A stretch of DNA of 64,000 nt from Ailanthus altissimus (GCA_946807835.1 OX327696.1:694501-758500); one strand, 5' to 3'. Positions 22,901-32,017 are shown, counted from the first letter of the stretch. Notes: generated from the letters alone by a model not told the origin. A program made the numbers and translations.

Positions 22901-24489
22901 GTATTGATCAAAAGCATATTGACTAAAAAGCTTAAGGGCATCACAATATACTAATTCTTTCATTTCGTATATTTCATTCGCTCGACAATTTTTAAGCACT
23001 TGTCTATCTCTAGATGTTATTATGATTCGGCTCCCTGGAGCAAACTTAACAAGACGCCCAATTAAGGATTCAACTTGTTTTAGACGAGTAACATCATCAA
23101 AAACAATTAGAACCTTCTTGCAGTTAAGCCTCTTGCTTTCAAAGTTGAAGTTTCTAGTCTTTACATTTCCACCCTCTAATAGAGTACGAAAAAGTTGTCC
23201 TTGCATTTCTTTTAATCCTCCATTTTCTTCTGCTTCTCTAACATTTCTAGCAAAGTAAGAACTTTCAAAATGTTTAGAGATCTTACTGAAAATAGCTTCG
23301 GCAATTGCTGTCTTGCCAATGCCCCCAATACCCCAAATGCCTAAAGTGTGAACATCAGTCGATCCAATACTTAATAATGATTCAATTTCCTTCATGCATG
23401 ATTCAGCTCCAACCAAGCCATTATCATCACTTTCACACATATGATTTAGCCTCTTCAAAATGTCTTTTGCAATTTCCTCTATTAGTTCAGATTCAAGCCT
23501 AGCAAATTTGAAACGTGAAAATAAGTCCAAACAAATCAAAGAAAGAGAAAGATGGCATGTATATTTACTTTAATTAATTTAATTATCTTAATATAGTAGT
23601 TAGTTACTAGAACTTAATCAAACAGAATAATTAGAAAATATGCAAGATAATTACCCAATCTTCACAAAAACAAAATTGCAAGATTTTATGTAAGAACTTC
23701 TTTTATTCATTATAACATATTTATTATTGTATAAAATCAATCTTATTCTTATGACACGTTTATTACATATCTCATTCTGTATGCATGTGAACATTAACCG
23801 TTTAATTGTAAGACTTTTAATAAATTTTTATTCTATAATAGTCAAGAGAAATAAATTCATTCTATTATATATACAAATTCCACACTTCACAAATTTTTAA
23901 GCAGTGGCAATTTTTTTAATAATATTTAATTAGCACCGGTATATAAGAAATATAGAAGTATATATATAAGAAAATTAATGTCTTACCTACTGACATGAGA
24001 ATCAAAGCCTGACAGATTGGCTGCTTCCTTCAAAGCAATCCTCCATGTTTGTAGCTTCTCTAATCTTCCCTGAAATCGTTCTTCAAGCTTCGAAAAGAAA
24101 TCCCCAAAAATTCCAGTTTGGTTTCTGACATCTAATGGATCAATGCGATAGAAAATTGGTATCACAATCTGACCATACTTGTTCTTGCATTCGATGATCT
24201 TTGTAAGTTCTTCGAGGCACCATGTGGAAGAAGCATACCCTTTCGAAAAAATGATAACTGAAATCTTTGATCTTTCAATTGCATCTAATAGAGATGGGGA
24301 AATTTCATCACCTCTTATTAGTTGGTTATCAACGAAAGTTTGGATCTGCTTTCGACACAAAGTTGAATAAAGATGGCTGGTAAAATTGTTACGGGTGTCT
24401 TCACCTCTAAAACTTAGGAACACATCGTACTTTGTTGGAGGAATCATAATCATATTGCAAGGAGAAGAAGAAGAAGAAGATGAAGCCAT
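16450..24489 (-). CDS. TIR-NBS-LRR (TNL) disease-resistance protein, five exons, 1218 aa
   Basis: This is an intracellular immune receptor of the TNL class, the N/RPP1 type. Such proteins sense pathogen effectors, oligomerise through the NB-ARC and use the TIR as an NAD-cleaving enzyme feeding EDS1 signalling. By eye the model is join of complement 24489-23987, 23498-22418, 18950-18660, 18322-17036, 16944-16450. All introns start GT and end AG. The exons sum to 3657 nt with no internal stop or frameshift. Domain order is TIR (about 20-165), NB-ARC (about 190-480), linker and LRRs (about 490-1040) and a C-JID/post-LRR domain (about 1060-1200). This is a usual full length for the class. The third intron is 3467 bp and filled with retroelement debris. 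It is the only apparently intact cellular gene here. Whether it is expressed cannot be told. Exon 4 could start one codon later. Confidence 0.88.
17036..18322 (-). CDS. TNL exon 4: main leucine-rich repeat block
   Basis: Residues 626-1054 form a run of plant-type LRRs of about 23-24 residues (for example NLKHIDLSESKQLRKLPDLS, then SLEELCLMGCSNLKSFP). Two neighbouring stretches are near duplicates: CSNLQRLPDELGNVESLK followed by SSI and CSNLQRLPDELGNLESLK followed by SSI, suggesting recent internal LRR duplication. The acceptor is GGAAAG/AAGTTTGTT (18322), or one codon further in. The donor is AATAGA/GTATGT (17036/17035). LRRs of this class recognise effectors and hold the receptor off. Confidence 0.87.
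18660..18950 (-). CDS. TNL exon 3: NB-LRR linker and first LRRs
   Basis: The acceptor TTATTAG/GGGACTGAT gives GTDQVRGISLNMS, the conserved start of TNL exon 3 (residues 529-625). It continues through MSTLRFLKFYG, the LSYFRWDGYPLKSLPSSF segment and NLVSLIMPRSNVEQLWDGVQ. The donor is GTTCAG/GTATATC. The exon is 291 nt, phase 0 at both ends, matching the phase of its neighbours although it stands 3.5 kb from exon 2. Confidence 0.88.
19480..20230 (-). repeat. Diverged family B LTR inside TNL intron 3
   Basis: Plus-strand words such as ATCACTAAGTATCTC, CTTAAGACCTCTTAGTATC and CACAAGACACAAGATATACG are reverse complements of the family B LTR downstream region. Further right come repeated GGGCATT/GGGCGTT words corresponding to the GC-rich U3 module, then CTCATACGTCTTTTATGTAC, matching the paired GGGACACGTATGG words. 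Both ends are eroded, so limits are approximate. Confidence 0.6.
20285..21500 (+). pseudogene. Copia internal remnant (zinc knuckle, protease, integrase) in TNL intron 3
   Basis: The plus strand shows a decayed zinc knuckle at 20418-20459 (C-F-I-Y-G-K-I-S-H-F-I-Y-Q-C, second Cys lost). A protease-like FGTTGHLCSD follows near 20600, then the pre-integrase segment ILNNVFHVVNIRYNLISV (20755-20810) and the integrase phrase DNGIIHEVTPSYSPE near 21425-21465. Stops and frame changes are frequent. It is opposite in strand to the TNL gene. Confidence 0.65.
21541..22200 (+). repeat. Likely 3' LTR of the intronic Copia remnant
   Basis: After a purine tract (GGGAAAGGGAGAG, 21542-21554) come GC-rich words including GGTGCC-GT-GGCACC (21917-21930) and a TATA-like CCTCTATATATATGC (about 22024-22038). 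This is the arrangement seen in the other LTR families here. The partner 5' LTR was not found, so this is inferred from position and content. Confidence 0.4.
22418..23498 (-). CDS. TNL exon 2: NB-ARC (ATPase switch) domain
   Basis: The acceptor TTTGCTAG/GCTTGAATC gives the typical TNL start LESELIEEI. Motifs in order: P-loop GIGGIGKT (224-231), RNBS-A FARNVREA (about 251-258), kinase-2 VLIVFDDV (297-304) with both acidic residues, RNBS-B GSRIIITSRD (323-332), GLPL as GVPLAL (387-392), FLDIVFFF (440-447) in place of the more usual FLDIACFF, and the MHD position as VHD (488-490). The donor is RNK/GTATGC at 22418/22417. The nucleotide-binding residues look complete, so ATP/ADP switching should be possible. 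Confidence 0.9.
23987..24489 (-). CDS. TNL exon 1: TIR domain
   Basis: The start ATG at 24489 opens a Ser-rich leader (MASSSSSSSP) followed by the TIR core: YDVFLSFRGEDTR (21-33), the BB-loop RGDEISPSL (59-67) and SSTWCLEEL (87-95). Glu94 in the last motif aligns with the catalytic Glu of plant TIR NADases. Later come the IFYRIDPLDVRNQTG segment (about 113-127) and W134 region. The exon ends GTCAGTAG/GTAAGA; its last two bases plus the first G of exon 2 make Arg168. Residue numbers are for the joined protein. Confidence 0.9.
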
Positions 24490-24564
24490 CTTTTTCTCAC
24501 ATTGATAAGAGAGATTTTGAACAGAAAAATTTTGGAATCAGGAAAAATGAATTAAAATAGAGTG

Positions 24565-24813
24565 TTAATATATAGAAGAAAAAAAGTCCTCTAACTTTCC
24601 AGGAAGTTTCCTTTTTCTGTTCTTTTTGTTTACTTAATTTCATGACAGCATTGTTGACTTTTACATGATATTAGAAGACCGCGTTACCGTAAGAGCTGGT
24701 CTGTAATAAATACGATAAGAGCGGTCACTGACACTGTTAAATGAGAGAAATTGGAAAGCAAATTAGAAAGAGGGATGAAGTTATGAATACAGTAAGAGCA
24801 GTCAATGAGTCAA
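24565..24813 (-). promoter_or_regulatory. Putative TNL promoter: TATA box and three W-box cores
   Basis: TATATATTAA reads on the minus strand at 24574-24565, about 76-85 bases before the ATG. The W-box core TTGACT occurs at 24654-24659 (plus strand) and as AGTCAA (TTGACT on the minus strand) at 24800-24805 and 24808-24813. W-boxes bind WRKY factors and are common in defence-gene promoters. Their role here is inference. Confidence 0.5.
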
Positions 24814-25586
24814 TGATAATTGGAAAAAAAAATAAGAATAAGAAACAGAAATATATAAATCTTCATATAATCATAATAATTATTATTCTTCTTATTATCA
24901 TCAATCATGGCACGCTAATCCGAGTCTTTTTATATCCTTGCTTAATTTAGTCTAAAACAATAAGGATTGTTTTGGATTCTGCATTTATTTTTTAGTTCTG
25001 CGTTGCAGATTACACATAACTGATGAGACAAAAAAGGAGAAAAATCAAATTTTATTTTTGAAAAAATTAATTTAGTCAATGACATCTTCGTCCTCGTGTT
25101 GGTTCAATGAATAAAAAATATGTCCAGTTAAATTTATCACAATATTTGATTATTGTTTACCAGACGCATGAAACGACCCGCATCAATGTTTATTATAAAT
25201 TTTAGAGTGAATATTCTTTTTTTTTGTATGGAATCATATTATATTATTAATATTGTCAAGATATTATATCAAATTTTTTTAATATACATATTAAAGAAAT
25301 AACAAAGTAACATAAATACATTTTGAGAACATCTAATTCAAACTTCTTATAAAGAAAAAGGTTGTCATACTCTTAGTAGATAAGAATAAGATTCTTTTAA
25401 AAGAAAGAAAAATTGACTTTTTTGTAGAAAATGATAACAGATCTTTCTGTAAAAAGAGATAATCGACCTTTTCGTAAAAAAAAAAATACAGATCTTTTCG
25501 TAGAAAAAAAAATACAAATCTCTTAAAAAATAGAGAGATTATTATTACATAAAACTAAAAGCAAATGCGCATAAAACTAATCAAGC
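24814..25586. other. AT-rich stretch upstream of the TNL gene
   Basis: It contains a repeated word, about ACAGATCTTTTCGTAGAAAA, in four loosely tandem copies at 25430-25530. No gene is seen. Confidence 0.45.
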
Positions 25587-25660
25587 AAGCAACCGACACA
25601 TATTCTGATACCACAATCAACAGTGACAAACAAGCAACCGGCACATATTCCGATACCACA
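25587..25660 (-). repeat. Duplicated PBS-like motif (29-bp units, 45-bp period)
   Basis: AAGCAACCGACACATATTC... and AAGCAACCGGCACATATTC..., each ending GATACCACA, occur at 25587-25615 and 25632-25660. On the minus strand each reads TGTGGTATC[A/G]GAATATGTG, i.e. the tRNA-Met PBS core TGGTATCAGA followed by a shared tail. Confidence 0.6.
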
Positions 25661-26266
25661 AAAAAAATTACCGAACAGAGTACCGTTGAACAAGAGCACA
25701 GCCATCGCAGACCAAGCAGGACACAACCGAAAAAGGACGGAAAGCATATGGTGATTTCTAGACCAGTTCCACCGTGACCAGGCTCGAAAGACCAGCGATG
25801 TCAGAGGCACACTGATTTGTTCAAGTGAGGCACAGGTTGCAGGAGTACCACTGCACGGTACAGTGGTAGGGTGTCTGACGGCGGACGGCATGGCCAAGGA
25901 TAGAAGAGATGGCCGGGAAGGAAAGAAAAATGGCACACGGCTAAGTCAAGCTTGGGGAGAGCGGGGGCGTTGTCGTCCTGAGCTAAGAAGGGTGGCGCGT
26001 CTGTATCGCACAAACTCCGTCCAAAATAGAACCCATAGGAGCACTGTCGGAGAAACAATTAATGACTACTTAAGAAACTCGACAGTCTCAAAAAGGTTCA
26101 ACAACAGTCGAAAAATTACAAACCCACGCAAGAGCTCGTTCGTCGAAATTCTCACCTTTACCTGAAACAAAATAAAAAACAAAAACACCGTACAAAAACA
26201 AAAAGCAAAGAACGAGAAGAAAAAGCATGATAGAAACAGAAAATGAGAAGAAAAAAAAGCCTCTTT
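25661..26266 (-). other. GC-richer island of unknown identity
   Basis: The island is noticeably more GC-rich than its surroundings and lies immediately upstream (minus-strand sense) of the duplicated PBS-like motif. That suggests the 3' part of an LTR or a leader. Overlapping open frames on both strands (for example 25577-25936 minus and 25863-26165 plus) show no recognisable domain. I cannot name it. Confidence 0.35.
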
Positions 26267-26281
26267 GGGGGGGGGGGGGGG
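26267..26281 (+). repeat. G homopolymer (15 bases)
   Basis: An uninterrupted run of 15 G is followed by CGTGTGGGGG. Length should be treated as uncertain for sequencing reasons. Confidence 0.8.
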
Positions 26282-26935
26282 CGTGTGGGGGTACATTAAT
26301 ACGTGAGTTTTTATATATTCAAATTCTAGTTGAATTCTAAAAAACGTTTCAATCAAATTCTTTTTCTCGAGTTGGTTTAAGTTGGGACACTTTTCAAATT
26401 CGTTAGGCAATAATTATTAGTAGGGCGATTTTTCTAAAACTTTTATTATGGCTTTTTAATGATCAAAGGAAAAAAAGAAAACGTAAAAGAAATAAAAAAG
26501 GGCTTTCGTTGTCAATGACAGTTGGAAAGTAATAAATATGGTAACAGCTTTCATCGTCTAACATGGTCAATAAGTCAATTGATAATTAAAAAAAATAATT
26601 TACATAATTTAATAATTATTCATGTTCACAAATAATTAAGATCTATATTTTTAATTATTTAATTATTAAATACTCTCAAAAAAAATTTCATAAAAATTAC
26701 AAAAAATTTTCTCTTACAAAATATTATAATAACCTCTCAATTATCAATTAATGCTAATCTAGGGTGTTGAATAATAATTAATATTTACATAAATTTATAT
26801 AATTCCTATAATGTCTATCTAAATTTTAATACTTATTAAAATAAAAATTTATAAATTAGAGAACTTAAAATCAATTCAAAATTTTCAAAATAAGTCAATT
26901 ATAGAGTTGGAGTCGCGGTTGGCACTTAAGTACCA
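26282..26935. other. AT-rich stretch, nothing recognised
   Basis: No genes or paired repeats are seen. Confidence 0.45.
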
Positions 26936-27240
26936 CTTCATTATCACCACTTTCAAACATATGATTTAGCCTCTTCAAAATGTCTTTTGCAATTTCCGCT
27001 ATTAGTTCAGATTCAAGCCTAACAAATTTGAAATATTACATTATGTCTAAACAAATCAAAAGAGAGAAGAAAAACATGTATATTTAGTTCCATTAATTAA
27101 TTAAATTTGATATAAAAGTTAGCTACAAGAACTTAACCAAATAAAATAATTAGAAAATATGCAAGATAATTACCCAATCTTCACAAAAAGAAAATGTAAC
27201 ATTTTATATCATAATTTCTTTTATTCATAATAACATATGT
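26936..27240 (-). pseudogene. Truncated copy of TNL exon 2 start and intron 1
   Basis: This 305-base block is nearly collinear with 23418-23715 of the TNL gene. It covers the first ~80 bases of exon 2 (encoding ...ESELI.EIAKDILKRLNHM), the splice acceptor (TTAG/GCTTG retained) and about 200 bases of intron 1, in the same orientation. Nothing homologous to the TIR exon or to the rest of NB-ARC adjoins it. It is a fragment from a former tandem paralogue or a partial duplication. It carries no complete domain. Confidence 0.82.
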
Positions 27241-27700
27241 TTCAATTAAGTTCTTTGTTGAAATGTAATGCATTTTTTAGAATTATTTAGAAAATATCAA
27301 AAATATTTTGTATTAAAGTCTAAGAGATAATTGAGTCAAAATTTTAAAAAATCTATTATGTGATAAGTCAAAAGTGTCTAGAAAAATTTGTAATAAGTCA
27401 AAAATATCAACGTGTTAGGTTGCTATTACAAGAGTTTGGTATGAAAATGTGTGGCTAATTTTTCACACATAAGTCGGTTATGAAATGTGTAAATAAGGGT
27501 GTAATTGTTAAATGTGAGAATTTAGTAAGAACATAATTATTACATCAAATATAAGGGTTTCACTATATATTCTCTTTCATATATCAATCAAATATCATGG
27601 TTGTCCCTTAAATATCAACTTTATCACAAATACTCTCTTTATTAAATAATCAAACACTTTAGTCCATCTTCAAATTACAAATAATGGTATGAGAGCTATC
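27241..27700. other. AT-rich stretch, possible eroded LTR
   Basis: Around 27560-27700, TATATATTCTC and a pyrimidine-rich tract precede degenerate PBS-like words (GGTATGAGAGC at 27685, GGTATAAGAGC at 27714, AGTATCAGAG at 27742). The LTR edges cannot be drawn. Confidence 0.35.
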
Positions 27701-28010
27701 AAATTTTTAACATGGTATAAGAGCATATAATTTTTAACAAGCAGTATCAGAGTTTAGTTCGATCATAGCTAGGCGTTATAAGCTATGGGTGACATTATTC
27801 TTGAGAATTATTGGAGCTACTACGGCAAAGAAAGCTTGGAATATCTTAGAGGAAAGTTTCAAAGGAATGCCAAGGTATGCACAATCAAATTTTAATCTCT
27901 AGCAAGAGATTTAAAAAAAATAAAGAGGGTAAAAGTTTATTGAAAATATAAAAGAAGTAGAAAATTAAAAAAAAATTCCTACGAGTGATGAAAATATTGT
28001 TAGCAAATAA
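27684..28010 (+). pseudogene. Copia gag remnant with three PBS-like words upstream
   Basis: Three degenerate PBS words (27684, 27713 and 27741, about 28 bases apart) precede a plus-strand gag fragment near 27800-27990. It reads GATTAKKAWNILEESFKG and later ENIKEVEN, ASYNVQ-type UBN2 gag similarity, with stops throughout. Confidence 0.55.
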
Positions 28011-28079
28011 GCAAGCTACAATGTCCAAATTACAAATGTTTGGACACGAAGAGAAAAATTAAAGAAGATGAGGACCTAT

Positions 28080-28720
28080 GTCTGTTATTAATCTTTTTAT
28101 TCTAGGAATATGTCATAGCTGCATTATTATCACAATAAATCACAATGGGTCGAGAGATAGAATCAACAATTTTTTATTTGGAGATCATATTTCTTAGCCA
28201 AATAGCTTGAGAGGATGTACCATAAAAGATACAAACTCAACGTATATAGTCGAGGATGCAATTAGGCCCTGGTTAACATTTTTTCATTAAATGGCTCTAC
28301 TAGCTAACATAAAAGATATATCTTGAAGTAGATTTGCGATCATCTGAACAACTACCAAAATCAGAGTCTAAGTATCCAACATCCTCGATATTATTAACCC
28401 TCTTAAACACAAGCATAAAAGTCCTTCGTTCTTTGTAGATATCTCATGAATTTCTTTGCAACATCCCAATGATCATGCCCAAGTTTTGATAAATATCTAC
28501 CAAGAACATTGACTATGAAGACAATATCAAGTCACTTAAATACTTATACATACATTAGGCAACCAATTGCGTTGGCATAAATAACAGTCTTCATAACTTC
28601 CTTTTCTAAATTATTCTCAGAACATTGTTCATTATTGAATTTATCTCCTTTTACAACAATCCGAAGTTAGTCTCTTCAAAAGTGGGCCAAGATACTACAT
28701 TTGCAGTTAACTTTACTTAA
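28080..28720 (-). pseudogene. Copia RT-RNase H remnant
   Basis: The minus strand reads, with stops, VIYANAIGCLMYV, then IVNVLGRYLSKLGHDHWDVAKKFMRYLQRTKD. This is the conserved linker between RT and RNase H in plant Copia. RNase H-like pieces follow towards 28080 (SLYLLWYILSSYLAKKYDLQIK). It is opposite in strand to the adjoining gag remnant, so two different insertions or a rearrangement are involved. Confidence 0.68.
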
Positions 28721-29398
28721 CAAAGGGGCAAATAGGAATTACTTAGTTCTATGAATGAATTAAAAAGTAGATATGATATGAGCTACCTTCTAGGAAGTTT
28801 CAAAAATAATTTTATCTTGCCGATTTTTTAATCTTTACTTAACAATTGATAAAGAGATTTCAACTCCTAATTCTACGCTCTAATAACAGAGATTAAACTA
28901 GTATCTAGTTAAATAGAGGGCTGGGTATCAAACATTCTATTAATGTTGTAGAAACAAATTAACATGGTAAGAAAATAGTCCACGTATTGGGGTTCTCATG
29001 GGAAAAAAAGAAAACAAATGCTTAGAATTCAAAATGAAAATGTGAAAATTACAAATAAACATGGAGAAGAAGTAGAAAGTCCAAAACAAATAATCATGTC
29101 AATTTGTTGGTTAAAAACCAAAAACAAAAATGCCTTACGATAATAATGAAACAAAAGATAAAGTTCTGAACACGCTAAGAGAAACAATCAATGACGACAA
29201 CAATGAAAAAGAAAACAAAATGAAAAGAAGTAGACACCATCTTACCAAATTAATTCACATAAAGAAGACGAAGAAATTTCAAAATGTAAAAACTTGTTTA
29301 AATCAAATTTATGCTCAGTTCTTAATGTTTTTGAATGGTACATAATATTTATGCATTACAATTAATTTATGTTGAGTTCTACAGATTACAATTAGTTT
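28721..29398. other. AT-rich stretch, nothing recognised
   Basis: An open frame of 71 codons at 29130-29345 is Lys/Asn-rich and without recognisable similarity. Confidence 0.45.
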
Positions 29399-29547
29399 TG
29401 TTTGTTAAGTTAGTTCTCTCACATTAATTAAAAAAAGGTAGATGCTTGAGTTTATAAGAAGGATGGTCACTCCATCTAATAAATTAGTATTTTAGGTTGG
29501 ACACCTAAATCTTGGGCTTTTCTCTTATAACCTAAGGCCTCTCAACA
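29399..29547 (+). repeat. Left LTR of TRIM-like element (149 bp)
   Basis: It starts TGTTTGTTAAGTTAG and ends GGCCTCTCAACA. It aligns to 30316-30448 with a deletion in the right copy around TTTATAAGAAGGATGG. Confidence 0.68.
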
Positions 29548-30215
29548 AGTGGTCAAACCCTAGTAGTTAGAATATGAATGGACTCATTGTAAAACAAAAT
29601 ATCCCTCCCAACAAATGGTATCAGAGGCAAACCCTAGTAGCAAGAATGTGTGTGAACTCATTATCCAACAAAAAGGCTCTCCCAATAAGTGGTATTAAAG
29701 TTAGATCCTCGTAACCAAAATGTGAATAGACTCAATGTCTAAAAAAATAGCCCCCTAAAAATTGGTATCAGAGCTTGACCCTAGTAACTAAAATGTAAAT
29801 AGACTTACTGTAAATGAAAAAACTGGTGTGGATGAAATGTGAATAAACTCACTATTTAAGAAAATGGCCCTCTAACAAGTGATATCAGAGTCAGACCCTA
29901 GTAGTTAGAACGTGAATGGACTCATTATCTAAAAAAAGGGCTCTCTAATAAGTAGTATCAGAGTCAGACCCTAATAATCAGAATGTGAATAGACTTATTG
30001 TCAATAAAGAGCTAGTGTGGACGAAATGTGAATGAACTCAGTGTTTAACAAAAAGACCCTCTAACAAGTGATATCAGAGTCAGACCCTAGTAATCAAAAT
30101 GTGAATAGATTTACTATTAATGAAATAGCTGGTGTGGACAAAATGTGAATGGACTCACTGTTTAACAAAATGACTCTCTAACAAGTAGTATCAAAGTCAA
30201 ACTCTAGTAACCGAC
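29548..30215 (+). repeat. Tandem array of PBS-bearing units (73- and 117-bp periods)
   Basis: PBS-like words TGGTATCAGAG, TGGTATTAAAG, TGGTATCAGAG, TGATATCAGAG, TAGTATCAGAG, TGATATCAGAG and TAGTATCAAAG begin at 29616, 29690, 29763, 29880, 29953, 30069 and 30186. An eighth at 29550 has lost ATCAGAG. Steps are 74, 73, 117, 73, 116 and 117. Each unit continues (G)TCAGACCCTAGTAG...AATGTGAATAGACTCA. The 117-bp form carries an extra ~44-bp piece with GGTGTGGA(T/C)(G/A)AAATGTGAAT. Confidence 0.85.
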
Positions 30216-30303
30216 TCATTATCAATGAAAGAGTTGGTGTCATTTGAAGAGAAAATTATTGAGTAAGTTGGTTGTCCCACACCACCTGCGAAGGTTTCAA
30301 TTA

Positions 30304-30315
30304 GAGAAGAGGGGG
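30304..30315 (+). promoter_or_regulatory. Polypurine tract of TRIM-like element
   Basis: GAGAAGAGGGGG lies immediately before the right LTR. A partial copy of the LTR start (TATTGAGTAAGTTGG) lies at 30257-30271, just upstream. Confidence 0.65.
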
Positions 30316-30448
30316 TATCGAGTGAGTTGGTTGTTTCACATTGATTAAAAAATGGTAGATTCTTAAGTTGTCACTCTACTTAATATACTTGTCTTTTATC
30401 TTTTGGGCTAGACATCTAAATCTTGTTATAAACATAAGGTCACCAACA
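30316..30448 (+). repeat. Right LTR of TRIM-like element (133 bp)
   Basis: It begins TATCGAGTGAGTTGG directly after the polypurine tract and ends GGTCACCAACA. It is shorter than the left copy by an internal deletion. Confidence 0.68.
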
Positions 30449-31419
30449 TATTTGTTATATGTTTTTTTCAACATAGCTTGTAAATCTACCCCTTAATATC
30501 ATAAGGATAAATTACTCTGCATCTAAATAAGATATAAAAATTGGTGATAATATTTAAACAAGAGCATAGTAATAGAAAGTTCAATTTTTGTATCAATTAT
30601 AACTAAGAATCTTATAAGCAACACCTTAATTTTGTACGAATTAATTCTCAAGTAATTTGTTGATGAAATAGTGGGTAAAAGACTATTACATCCCCCAAAA
30701 TTTTGTCAATTTACCTTTAAAGACTACTATAGTTTTGAAAATATCCTTGTAAGCTTTTATTTATTAGTAATTATCATTTACTTGAAAAGAGGTAAAGGTT
30801 GGTACATTTATGGCATAACTTGATAGGTTTTTATATTTTATATTTTATTCATTAATTAAAACTATCATTTAATAGAATAAAAATAAATTAATAGACTAGC
30901 CACCTATTCTTGTCGTCAATAACCTTTGGTCAACTTTCAATGACAAAAAAGTTAAGGTCGACGGATTAATTTTATGTATACATCATCTGGCTTAACTTTT
31001 CTTAACCTACATGATAGAAATGTCATTTCTAAAAAAAAAGAACAATGAATAATGGCAAAACAATGTGAAATTTATTGTTGCCTTATTATCAAACGACAGC
31101 CAAGTGTCTTGTACCGCTACTACCATCAAGATCAATAACCTATGATCTTATTGAAAGTGATGGCATCGAAGCTTAATGCATTGTTGTTGGGCTGGTACAC
31201 TACAATAGCCACCAACCTCATTACTTCGTTTGGCTGCCTTCTAACCTTTTATTTATTTATTTTTTTTTGACAACAAAGCCATTTGCTCATGCATCAAGCT
31301 CACATATGCATTCTATGCTTTAGCAACTCATATATTATTGATAAAAATATTATATTTTTAATCTAATGTTGTTGGACAAGCAAGTTTGCTAATAAATTTG
31401 TTGATAGAAACGCTTCACA
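30449..31419. other. AT-rich stretch, nothing recognised
   Basis: No coding similarity and no terminal repeats that I can pair. Confidence 0.45.
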
Positions 31420-32017
31420 CAAGTGTAATATTGTGCCATAAGTAAAGTATAAAGAGAATTAAAAAAATATGGAAGAAAAAATATACCACAATTTACGTGG
31501 TTTAGTAATTGCTTACATTTATAACGGAACAAGATCCACACTTCTTTTATTAAATCCCTAAAAACTCACAAAGAGCGCTCTTACAAAAATCACCAAGAGC
31601 TACAAGAATCACCAAGAACTCTTTCTCTTTCTTTAGAGATTATAATAAATCTCTTAATTCTCTAATGACGGTGATTATTATTCAAACTAAAATAAGGCAT
31701 TTATCTCGTTGTGACCTTATACGTGTTGGTGATTATAATTGCTTATATATTATTCAACATATAACCTTATACGTTCCAAGTTATACTTAATATGATTTAA
31801 AAATATATATAGTTTTTAAAACAACTTAAAAGTCCTTCTAAATTTTGGGCATATCTCATTAATATTGTAGCATTTATCTTTAGAATGTTAGGGCGTTGAT
31901 ATACAAGTGTTAGTGCTCTGGTGATAAAGGTTGAACGCTGAAAAGCCAGGCTTATTGAAATTATCATTGCAGCTATAACAACTTTCTATTACAACAGCAT
32001 TTTCTCGATCGAAGACC
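31420..32017 (-). repeat. Eroded Tork-related LTR remnant
   Basis: Plus-strand ACCACAATTTACGTGG, TTGCTTACATTTATAACGG and AAGATCCACACTTC match, diverged, the minus-strand LTRs at 36.7 and 41.5 kb (ACACAAAGAATTACGTGG, TTGCCTACATTCACGACGG, AAGATCATACTC). Farther in, GGGCGTTGATATAC-type words replace the GC-rich module. The family A element at 32023 sits at its right edge. Confidence 0.5.

Larger units (their letters stand above)
29399..30448 (+). mobile_element. TRIM-like miniature LTR element with multiplied primer-binding region
   Basis: Short direct terminal repeats (29399-29547 and 30316-30448) share words such as CACATTAATTAAAAA/CACATTGATTAAAAA, GGTAGAT, GACACCTAAATCTTG/GACATCTAAATCTTG and ATAAGG. 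The left one ends CTCAACA, followed by A(G)TGG, a PBS start. The right one follows the purine tract GAGAAGAGGGGG (30304-30315). There is no coding sequence. Size, short LTRs, Met PBS and PPT fit terminal-repeat retrotransposons in miniature. The interior is almost entirely a tandem array of PBS-containing units. Flanking pentamers (AGTTT, TATTT) do not give a convincing target duplication. Confidence 0.7.

Noticed and set aside
25577..25936. 119-codon minus-strand open frame in the GC-rich island
   Set aside because: Competing open frames exist on both strands and no residue pattern resembles a known family; kept only as an unidentified island.
29548..30215. CRISPR-like array of regularly spaced repeats
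   Set aside because: The whole unit repeats, not short repeats with unique spacers; the repeated word is a tRNA-Met primer-binding site and the genome is plant nuclear.
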